Assembly (NCBI GenBank): GCA_963169105.1
Contig: OY720640.1
Coordinates: 54,747,527-54,811,526 of the forward strand
Length of the DNA stretch: 64,000 bases
Direction of reading: 5' to 3'
From: Ceriagrion tenellum
Taxonomy: Eukaryota > Arthropoda > Insecta > Odonata > Coenagrionidae
The notes under the pieces are model-generated. The model made no database searches and had not been told where the DNA came from. It saw only the letters and a list, made by a program, of their open reading frames with translations. Numbering within the stretch: position 1 is the stretch's first letter; every line of letters begins with the position of its first letter. Made by a program: the position numbers and the translations under genes. Shown here piece after piece: positions 55,922 to 64,000 of this stretch.

Positions 55922-58803
55922 AGAAAATGAAAGTAGTAATAGGCCAACAATAGTTATCTCTAGGAGAAATGTATTTCAATAAAGTTTTTGAACGCTTACT
56001 TGGAAAAAACTACTCCTCAGTTTGATTCGGAGCGGTACTGATGCTGGAGAAATTAAATCTTTACCGCCCATTTGTTCTGCCCTCCTCCTTTTTTTCATTT
56101 TAAGCGTCTCTCGATGTGCATGCCGGGAAGTAGCAATGCGTCTGGCATTAACCGCCTCCTGATTCCCTACCCAATTCGGATTGGCTCGCCGAAAACAATT
56201 GCCTGGTGAAGAGCTTGGAATTCAAATGAGTTTGGAGTGGCAGCGTGGTTCTTGGGATCTCTTTCGCACTGGGTTCGGAGTGCAAAATTTGAACGGGAAA
56301 TTCTCTCATTTGGCGTTGAAACATGTGCGTTGGTGCGGCGGTCTTGGGGATTTGAAGGGGCTATCGAATTCGAAATGAAGGCCGTATTTAACCCTGGGGA
56401 TTTTCACTGTGTGAATGAAAACGGGGTTTATGGATGGGGTAAATAAATGCAGGATAATCGGGGAATACTGTCCCAAAAATACGAAGCGTATTTGTTGTGG
56501 TGTAATAATGTTGTACCTGAAATATAAGGGGCCGAACAGAATTGTTTTTTAGATGTAACATGGAAATCACGAAACGATATACGCATATGTATATAGAAAA
56601 TATCTATTCGTAAAAGTCAATTAAAAATGGCCCGGTCATTTTGGTATTAATTTTTGTCTTCATTAACGGTAATAACAAAATTCTTATGAGAAAAGCTATC
56701 AAAATGTCATGACAATCCATTTCTCTTATCTTGAATATGCAATTTGTGCTTCACAGCGTAAAGTTTTTTTAGGAGTTGGGCAAAATATTATAATATTTTA
56801 TCCTGCATAAAGGTTAATTTCCTCTTGCCAATTTTCCAGCGATCAAGGGTGTAAAATAAATCTTTAAGCATGTGGAAGACAGATACACGCTTCAAAATTT
56901 TCCTTTCAGTTGGCCAGCTTGCCAGCGGAAGTCTGTCTATCCATTCATTCTTCAAGGCCGGAGGTATTGATTTTGAGCGCTATCCCTGATTAATCGGAAA
57001 TGCGTGAAAATTTAATTACAGCACTAAACTCGCTGATATTTCGAATTAATTCCTCAATTAGGAGTCTTTGCTTCATAAATAATTCATGCATGTGGAGAAT
57101 CTTTAATGGCGATGGCGTTAATTGGAAAGTAAAAACGCAAATGTGGCCCACAAATTCATTAGTTTCCGATCAATGTTTGCCAAAATAATGTGTCGTTACA
57201 TCGCTCAATTTAATCTCGGCCTCCACGTTTGCGAACTTTGTATATGATAAAGATACAGAATTCAGACTCGTGCGCCATAGCTTCAATTATTTCAATTTGG
57301 GTTTGCCAATTATAATCTTTTATTTTCTTTAAAACGAGTTACTTACGAGAAACTTACTAGTGTCCAACTACCGGGAATATGTTGCATGAAAACTTTATAT
57401 GGTACCCTTTCAGAAAAAATAAGACGGTTTGATATATTTTTCCTGATTGACTGTGGTAAATAGATTATTCGCTGTATTTTATAGATTAGTAAGTTAGGGG
57501 TAGACTGAAATAAAAATAAAGGTACTTACTGTACATACTTTTAGTTTTTTAAAGAATCTAATGCCTGTATCAGCGTAATTGGAAAGCTCTTCTGAGAGTG
57601 AGTTAACATGCTAACGAAGTGAGAAAAATTCAATGAAACGCCGAGGATCAGTAAAGACCTTGTGTAAGTTCTAAGAAATGGCCCTGATCTCTATATTCGA
57701 GTCGTAAATTTTCCTAGACAGGGTGAGTTATTTAGATTAAGTTGGATTTAAGAATTAGGGAATATAAACTGATGTTTTTCGTTAAATTTTAGTAAATCGA
57801 ATGTTCGTGAGTGATGTGAGATAACCAACAGTTGATGATTCACGATTAAAAAATCATTCCTTCTCCAATATCTACTTATTTCATGTCCAAACATCCATGG
57901 AATCACGGTCCTTAAACGGGAAACCTTACTCACGTCTCGTCGTCGGAAGTGACATCGATTCACGTCTGGTGTGATTGTTACGACGAAGGTGGATTAAATT
58001 TCCGCAGATCGCGGCTATATTTTCCTTAATCCGGAACATAGCCGAGGTTCTGGCGCAAAACCGGGGAAAGAGCATCATTGCTTCTTCGTAGAGATTTATT
58101 TTCGTGCCCCCATTTCCCGGATCAAGGCATGCAGTCGTCTTTCCTATCATAGTTCTTCGGAGAAACAGCTCGGCTAACCAGTGCTATTTTTTTCAGTTAC
58201 GTCTTGGCTTTGTTTTCATGACCCTTGTATAAGCCTGTCTTAAGAGAAGGAGAGGTGAACTGGCGATAATGCAGTGGATTTATTACCGACGTGCCGCGAG
58301 AAAAAATAAAAATTTTGCGCGGTCAAATACCGAGTAAAATAAGAAAAACAAATCACACTGAAATGGATTTTGCGTGATGCTTCGATGAAATGAAAAACGA
58401 TTCTGAAGCTTCGACTCGGCCTTACCCCTGTTGAAGGTTTTTGCTTTCATCTGTTTTGTTAGCGTTTGCGAGGCTATTTTCCTCTCCTCATGCATTTTCC
58501 TTCCCAAGAATTTTTCTAGCATCTCCACGACCTAGTGTCAATTCTAATTATACCAAAGAGCAAGCGTTTATATCTTGACGTAGATTGAATTATCAGGCCC
58601 TGAAGAGGAGATAATTCCGCTAACGGGGTTACATTGTGGTAGTGTTTTATTATTTTTCTAATTCCTTATGTTATTACATAAGTTTGCTTGTTCTTCTACA
58701 TTATATTGCGGTATATTAATATCCATTACCTGCTGCCTTGAAACACCTGCTTACTTGAATTGTAGTGAAATAATGCTGGCTCCTACTAGGTAGAAACGCT
58801 AAA
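55922..58803. other. No gene recognised
   Basis: AT-rich with short frames (up to 81 codons). Nothing supported. The 56181-56446 frames are low-information. Confidence 0.4.
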
Positions 58804-58839
58804 CTTGATCGTGGCATAACGTGCCGAAACTGTGGTCGG
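58804..58839 (+). ncRNA. Degenerate hammerhead-like motif
   Basis: CTTGATC (58804-58810, in place of CCTGATGA) is followed by GT, a hairpin GGCA-TAACG-TGCC, GAAAC (58826-58830), TGTG and GTC (58835-58837). Stem II, the GAAAC box and the GTC triplet are intact, while the first box is mutated. No clear inverted partner nearby. Confidence 0.4.
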
Positions 58840-60360
58840 AAGTAGATACTGTACTAGTGTTTCCTCAATTCAAGTTCTTTTGCAGTGTTTCGAGCAATTG
58901 CTATCTCGAATTCCAGTTCTTGTAGTAGTATTTTAATTTTACATAATTTATTACTCACAAACTGTTTTTTTATTTGTCACTTTCTTTAAAACAGCTCCGT
59001 TAAATGGCATTGGATGCTTGTTTCCTTCAAGTCCCTTTTGCTTCAGGTTTGTCAGGTCGATGTATCATTTGTTGATTAATATGGTAATGCATGCCTTATG
59101 GAACCGTTACGGACAATCCTGAAACGAATGGGGTTTTAGGAATGTTTTCGGGATTCGGACGGGCGATGAAAAATGTTGAGATTGTCGAGATTCTGGGTAC
59201 TTATTTGGTGTATTATTTTAAATGTAATCCGGTGTGTATATTCCGTGTACCAATGTAATTTTTGGGTCCTGCCAGCTTGTTCTTTTTTTGCTTTTGTCGA
59301 CCTCGCCCGCCAGATCCGAAAAGCAGCCGGAGCAATACGACCAGCTGCTTTGAGGAAATCCTACTTAAGGGGCTCGACTGTTTGTCTGGGCCTACCCCTT
59401 TACGGCCGCACGTGTTTTATTTCCTTAATCGGACACAATGCCTTCATCTAGCACTCTGAAAACGCTCGAAAAATACGCTCACCTCACACTATACTCGTAG
59501 TTTTTTTTCCAACCGATCCCTTCACACATAGACACTCTATTCGTGTTTGGGACCGTGGGCGTGTAGGTTCAAGATAAGGAAAACAATCGACGTGCGATTT
59601 TATTCGCCATCTTCTTATTCCAGCCACTTCCCGCCTTCGGTAAAATCTCTATTCTTTGTCTCGTTTCGTGGCCATAGTCGAGTAGACCACTTCAAGGAGA
59701 GCAAGCAGAATGAATGGAAATTATTGAGGCAGAATGTTTTGTCCTTCTGGATGGTGATTAGACCATTACCTCACTTCTCGATCTCGATCGTATTTCTACG
59801 ATATCTCCTTCTGCTGAGAGTAAATGGAGGATATTTTACAGGATAAGGTGAAGTTGATAAAATGAAAAACCCGAAAATGTGCTCGGCGACGATCTTTGGT
59901 GAAGTTGACTCAATTTATGTACTAGTAATCAAAGCACTGAGAAACTACAATGTACTAATATTAAGCACAAGGCGCTAGACCATATTGTCATGTTTTATAT
60001 TTGGTGGTGTCAATACCGTCTTTTCATTAGTATTTTTCGAGTATTTTATTATTACGGCTAACGAGATATATTTTATTCACTTCGGTATTCTTCTCGTAAA
60101 TCCTTATGTTTCACATTAGCCTGTCAACATTTCTCCTTTCAATTTTCAGTGAACTGTGACTTATTAATTATTCCTCTCATTAGTCTCCATTTTCAGTCTG
60201 ATTATCCCAGTGAAATTGACTTGCATAACTTAAGTAACAATGAACGTTTTATTCCCCCTCCTACCAGCTTGTTTGAGTGCGCAATGGCCTTATTTGTGGA
60301 AGCATTTTTCAAAGAAATGATACCAGTATTTCTAGCTAGCTTGCTCATTTATTAATTGGA
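58840..60360. other. Upstream region or intron of the kek gene
   Basis: No coding exon recognised. Because a splice acceptor precedes the kek start codon, this stretch is probably intron. The 60149-60355 frame has no signal of being an exon. Confidence 0.45.
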
Positions 60361-60381
60361 CTGTTTTCTTTTTCCTTTCAG
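60361..60381 (+). other. 3' splice acceptor before the kek coding exon
   Basis: A pyrimidine tract CTGTTTTCTTTTTCCTTTC ends in AG at 60380-60381, an excellent acceptor. It implies that the exon begins at 60382 with 5' UTR and that the promoter and first exon lie upstream. Confidence 0.75.
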
Positions 60382-60442
60382 ATCGATTCCAGACGACCCT
60401 GGGTTTAAATCGCAGCATTTCTGCCGCTCTGGGAGTGGTAAA

Positions 60443-60466
60443 ATGACGAAAAATTCGCAGAAATGA
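60443..60466 (+). promoter_or_regulatory. Upstream ORF overlapping the kek start codon
   Basis: The first ATG of the exon (60443, A at -3) opens a seven-codon frame whose TGA (60464-60466) overlaps the next ATG (60463) as ATGA. Such a uORF could tune initiation, favouring reinitiation or leaky scanning to the ATG at 60463 or the strong-context ATG at 60529. Regulatory effect is inferred only. Confidence 0.5.
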
Positions 60467-61999
60467 CTCCCAGCAAATTGTCCTCGCGACGCGGCCCCTC
60501 GGCTACATTAAGCGGTCAACGAACGAAAATGGCCGCATGTCTGCTCGTCCTGATAGCGTCTGTATTCTTGGTGTGGTCCATCCCCACGGTTGCGGCAGCC
60601 GACGACGACTGGACTATCTGTCCGGCCGCCTGCAAGTGCAAATGGGTGTCCGGAAGGAAAGCGGCAGAGTGCGTCCATTCGCAACTGTTGGCTGTCCCGG
60701 AAGGTCTCAGTGCAGAAGTCCAATCTCTGGATTTGTCGGATAACCGTTTCGTCGCTCTTCCGGCGAATGCTTTCCGAACCGTTAATCTGGTGAATCTTCA
60801 CAAGGTGTTCCTTAGGAACTGCCATATCGAAAGGCTTGACCGCGATGCCTTCAGCGGGCTGGAGATCCTTATCGAGCTCGACCTCACTGGTAACCGGATC
60901 AAGTCGATAATGCCGGGCACTTTTAGAGACAATATACGCCTCAGACTGCTGTTCATAGGGGACAATCCCATCAAGAAACTTGACGACGGGCTCTTCCACA
61001 ACTTAACGTTTTTGCAGACTGTGGATGCCAGCCGATGTCAGATATCGCACATAGGACATAAAACGTTCATGAACGTCCCCAACCTCCAGCATCTGAAGCT
61101 CGAAGGCAACAATCTCTACGTCTTAAAACTCGCCGTCGTCGAGTCGTTGAAAAAACTGAAGAGTCTCGTTCTGCACAACAACAAATGGCTCTGCGACTGT
61201 CACTTGAGGCCCCTGAGGGACTGGGCCGTCAACAAGAACCTTTATGCTTTGCCCACCTCATGCCACGAACCGGAGAGACTGGCGGGGAAGATGTGGACCG
61301 ACTTAGACTCTAGAGAGTTCGCTTGCAAGCCGGAAGTCATAGCACCCGTGATCACGGTCAGGGGTTCTTTGGGGTCGAACGTGACCATGAACTGTAGGGT
61401 GAGTGGCGACCCTCCGCCGGAGACACTTTGGGTGCTGAATGGGCGAGTGGTTGGCAACACGACCGTGTTGGATGAGGCGCACGGCAATGGTCACCAGACC
61501 AGGTGGAGCAACTGGACGCTGACGAACTTGAGGAGCAGCGACCGGGGAGATTACACCTGCGTCGCCAAGAACCCGGCTGGCATGTCGGAACGAAACGTGA
61601 CCCTAGTAGTTGGTGGAGCCGGATCCATGGGCGATGGAGGAGTTCTCGGGGGTGCCATCGGGCAGGATTATCTTCCCATCTTAATCGGGGTAATTCTTGG
61701 TATCCTTCTTCTCCTGTTGATCACTCTCATTATCTACTGCTGTTGCTGCCAGAGGAAGTGGAAGAGTCACAACAGAATGGCGAGGAACAAGAAGAATGAT
61801 GTCTTGTCACCCAACGGTGAGATCGTTGGCAATGGTAACACGGAGCAGGAGAAGAGTTTGCTGACTGTGGTGAATCCTGTTCAGAAACCACCGAGGAGGT
61901 ACGAGTCGCAGCCGTCTTGCAACAACATGGAGATCACGGAGCTGAACAGGACGCTCTTGGACACAAACGGGACGTTGCCGCTGGTTAGAGGCCCTGAAG
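60463..61999 (+). CDS. Kekkon-family LRR-Ig transmembrane receptor, main exon
   Basis: Encodes the ectodomain, membrane segment and start of the tail (512 codons plus one base). Counting from 60463: signal peptide about 23-46 (MAACLLVLIASVFLV..AAA); the ATG at codon 23 (60529) has a strong context and is the likelier start. LRR N-cap cysteines 53, 57, 59, 70; leucine-rich repeats about 85-235; LRR C-cap with WLCDCHLRPLRDW and C244, C246, C267, C288; one I-set Ig domain about 292-384 with C311, W323 and DRGDYTC (C366); N-X-S/T sites at 180, 306, 332, 350, 378; membrane helix about 404-425 followed by CCCC and basic residues. Kekkon proteins are insect single-pass receptors (Drosophila Kek1 restrains EGFR, Kek5 modulates BMP signalling, Kek6 binds a neurotrophin). 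The paralogue is not resolved. The exon ends at AAG|GTAAGG; reading through would add a spurious 56 codons. Confidence 0.93.
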
Positions 62000-62990
62000 G
62001 TAAGGCATTAGAGGCCCTTTATGTGTTTTTTTCTGTTGATAAAAAGTATCGGATGATGAACTTTTTTGTGATTTTTCCGTTAAGACTTTGGAAAAAGTGC
62101 GTGGCAAGAGAGTACGGAATGTTTTATTCACATTTGCTTTCTCCATTGTCGTTGTATAGTTTGTATTTTTAAACTCGTATTAGTATTCTTAAATACTAAA
62201 AAGAAAATCGCCTCATCTAGTAAAGTTAATTTTTCACGTTAAGCATAACTTTATGAGTCCTGAAATGATTCCTCTATGTAGCTTATGTTGTAACGGAAAT
62301 ACACACAAAAATGATACGTAATTTTTCATGTTACGAAGGAAAATATCCATTTTCCATCAATTGCGACCATTATTTTCCGAGGTATTTTTTCCAGGCTAGG
62401 TAGCGCTTTGAAAGTTTATACGTTGTTGTCAGCGATATAAAATTTGAGAGTAATCCATTTAATATCGCTAGTGCTTAACTTGTAAACAAGTGAACTTATT
62501 CCTGTCAATGCACCGAATAAAACTTCACCCTCGTTTATTTTCAATTATTGCGCTGCGCTGTCTGCTGGCAGGTTATCAAGATTCCGATTATTGTCTTCTG
62601 CCATCTCAATTTTGTTGGACGGTGTGTTAAGATATTTCGTATATTTTGTTATATAATTATGTAATTACGTACTTTTGCATCAGAAGGGGAATGGAAACGT
62701 GTTTTTTGAGACTTGTTTTTCGGTTCAGAATTCCTCTAACCTATCGCAATCATAATAAAAAGATGCATTCTAGTTGGCTCTATTTCCTTGCATTTACATC
62801 CCAAAACATCCAATATTATACTTTTCCCCTTCCGGAGATATATTCATATTTTCTTTTGGCAAAATCTTACGATTTTCTAAAATACCCAGGTCGATAATAT
62901 GTGCAATCGGATTCCTTTAAATTTTCATTTGAGTATGAAGATTAGCTCAAACGGCGAGAACACTCTTGACCCCATATGTCTCTCCGACAG
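62000..62990 (+). other. kek intron (phase 1)
   Basis: Donor GTAAGG at 62000, acceptor CTCTCCGACAG ending at 62990, 991 bases. Splicing joins G (61999) to GC (62991-62992), completing a glycine codon and keeping the frame. The interior is AT-rich with many stops. Confidence 0.85.
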
Positions 62991-64000
62991 GCCCGGTTGC
63001 AGCCAGCCTCGGAAGTCGCGGTGATGACAGCGATGATCACATGCCCGACCATTCAATGGACTCCCTCGACACTACAGCCACCAGGTCACACGACGCCCTG
63101 GATGCGGAATCCGTGCGCTCCGACGGCCGGCCTTATCCCGACCTCCTGGCCTTCCCGCCCCGGGCTTCGCAGGACTCACCGGCCGGCAGCTCTGCCTCTA
63201 CAGCACCCGACCACTCTGCCCTGCCCTCTCAACCCCCGACACAAAGGCCCCCGCCGTCCACGCTCCCGCCCCTTGCCCTCCACTCTCCTATGAGTCCCAC
63301 GCATCCTCACCACCCATCCTTCGGCACTCTGCCCTACTCCCGGTCCCAGTCTCCGTTTTCGCCTCCGGGCACGGGGCCGGCTCCATCGAGGCATCACCCC
63401 CAGGGCTATGTGACCATTCCGAGAAGGCCGAGGGTGCCGTCATGGGCCGCACCGGCGGGCCGCACTGGCGAGCCGTTGATCAAGGTGGAGCCCATCTACG
63501 ACAACCTCGGACCCCGGACCACGGCGGACGGCAGTTCGGTGCTGTCGCTGAACAAGAGCCCAGTGGAGGCGACTCCGCCACCACTGAGGCCCTCGCCTTC
63601 AGCTTCCGCACCGCCAGCCACCCCCGTGGTCCACTTCAACCAATCCCTGCCCGCTTACTACACGACGATCGAGGAGATGGAGCCGGTCCCATCTCCCGCG
63701 CCTACAAGGGCTTCCCTCAGATCGAGTCCGACGGTTTCAGCGAGGGGACCGGAGCCTGGGCCCTCGCAGACCGGGCCTTCTCCAACGGGAAAGAAGTTGG
63801 CCTCTCCCCATAATCCACGGTCCTCGCCAGAAGGTTCAAGCCTGAGGAGGTTGCCTAACCGGGGAGGACTCGAGGATTCTCCCTCGAGACCGGCGGAAGA
63901 TGCCGTAACGGCGACCCCGCAGCCGACGGCGAACGGTGGAGTGAAAAAGGGCCCTAAAGTTCCTCCGAAGCCTCCTCCGAAGCCGAAGAAAAAGCCCGTG
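62991..64000 (+). CDS. Kekkon-family receptor, cytoplasmic-tail exon (partial)
   Basis: In the frame set by the donor, codons start at 62993 and run 336 codons to the window edge without a stop, giving at least 849 residues from the first ATG. The tail is rich in Pro, Ser and Ala with strong GC bias. Distinctive blocks are GYVTIPRRPRVPSWA (from 63404) and EPLIKVEPIYDNLGPRTTADGSS-like text (PIYDNLG from 63491). They resemble conserved tail motifs I associate with Kekkon proteins. A tyrosine-rich piece LPAYYTTIEEM follows near 63645. The end, KVPPKPPPKPKKKP, offers SH3-binding PxxP motifs. No ATG-initiated frame of any length covers this phase, so it is easily missed; the + frames 62976-63293 and 63442-63813 are out of phase. 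The 3' end lies beyond base 64000. Confidence 0.9.

Noticed and set aside
60508..60999. 163-codon minus frame opposite kek
   Set aside because: Antisense of the GC-biased kek exon; no domain or start context.
62000..62172. 56-codon extension of the kek exon frame
   Set aside because: Begins exactly at a consensus GTAAGG donor and becomes AT-rich with no conserved content; it is intron read-through.
62976..63293. 105-codon + frame at the kek tail
   Set aside because: Out of phase with the spliced kek frame, which is continuous and contains the conserved-looking motifs.
63442..63813. 123-codon + frame in the kek tail exon
   Set aside because: Out of phase with the tail reading frame; openness comes from GC richness.

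Overview
This is an arthropod, almost certainly insect, nuclear genomic window. It is AT-rich and dominated by decayed non-LTR retrotransposons, tRNA-derived SINE-like pieces and palindromic repeats, with one clear protein-coding gene at its right edge. I did not compute base composition, and the species cannot be named from the sequence. The large, repeat-choked, intron-like spacing suits a big-genome hemimetabolous insect.

The gene: a Kekkon-family (Kek) single-pass membrane receptor begins near 60463 on the + strand and runs off the window. One large exon encodes a signal peptide, leucine-rich repeats with N- and C-terminal caps, one immunoglobulin domain, a membrane segment and the start of the cytoplasmic tail. 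It ends at a consensus donor at 61999/62000. After a 991-base intron the frame resumes at 62991 and stays open to base 64000 (336 codons), giving a long proline/serine-rich tail with conserved-looking blocks. A splice acceptor at 60380-60381 lies ahead of the start, so at least one 5' exon is further upstream, possibly within the 60 kb of non-coding sequence here.

Positions 1-60380 contain no protein-coding gene I can support. Most of what can be recognised is mobile-element debris. (i) There are about a dozen fragments of non-LTR reverse-transcriptase C-termini on both strands. The best is a 5'-truncated copy at 49551-51067 (-) flanked by an exact 11-base target-site duplication. (ii) A CR1/Jockey-like LINE 3' part lies at 36250-37200 (-). 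(iii) tRNA-derived SINE-like units occur near 7.4, 13.9, 16.9, 44.2 and 52.3 kb. (iv) A recurring class of inverted-repeat elements carries hammerhead-ribozyme-like cores, as known from Penelope-like retroelements, near 3.1, 10.3, 20.5-21.1, 25.1-25.3, 29.5-29.8, 45.1, 55.8 and 58.8 kb. (v) There are further inverted-repeat, simple-repeat and low-complexity tracts. GC-rich, strand-asymmetric islands (for example 15.9, 25.5, 28.6 and 51.7 kb) have no stop codons in several frames, but none looks like a known protein.

The most noteworthy signal is the repeated hammerhead-like palindrome. Eight loci on both strands share a CTGATGA/CTGAAGA-type box, a short hairpin and a GAAAC-type box, in several cases followed by a 6-7 base mini-stem and GTC. 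Most have the same one-base offset between the first box and the hairpin, and several sit in mirrored pairs inside long inverted repeats.
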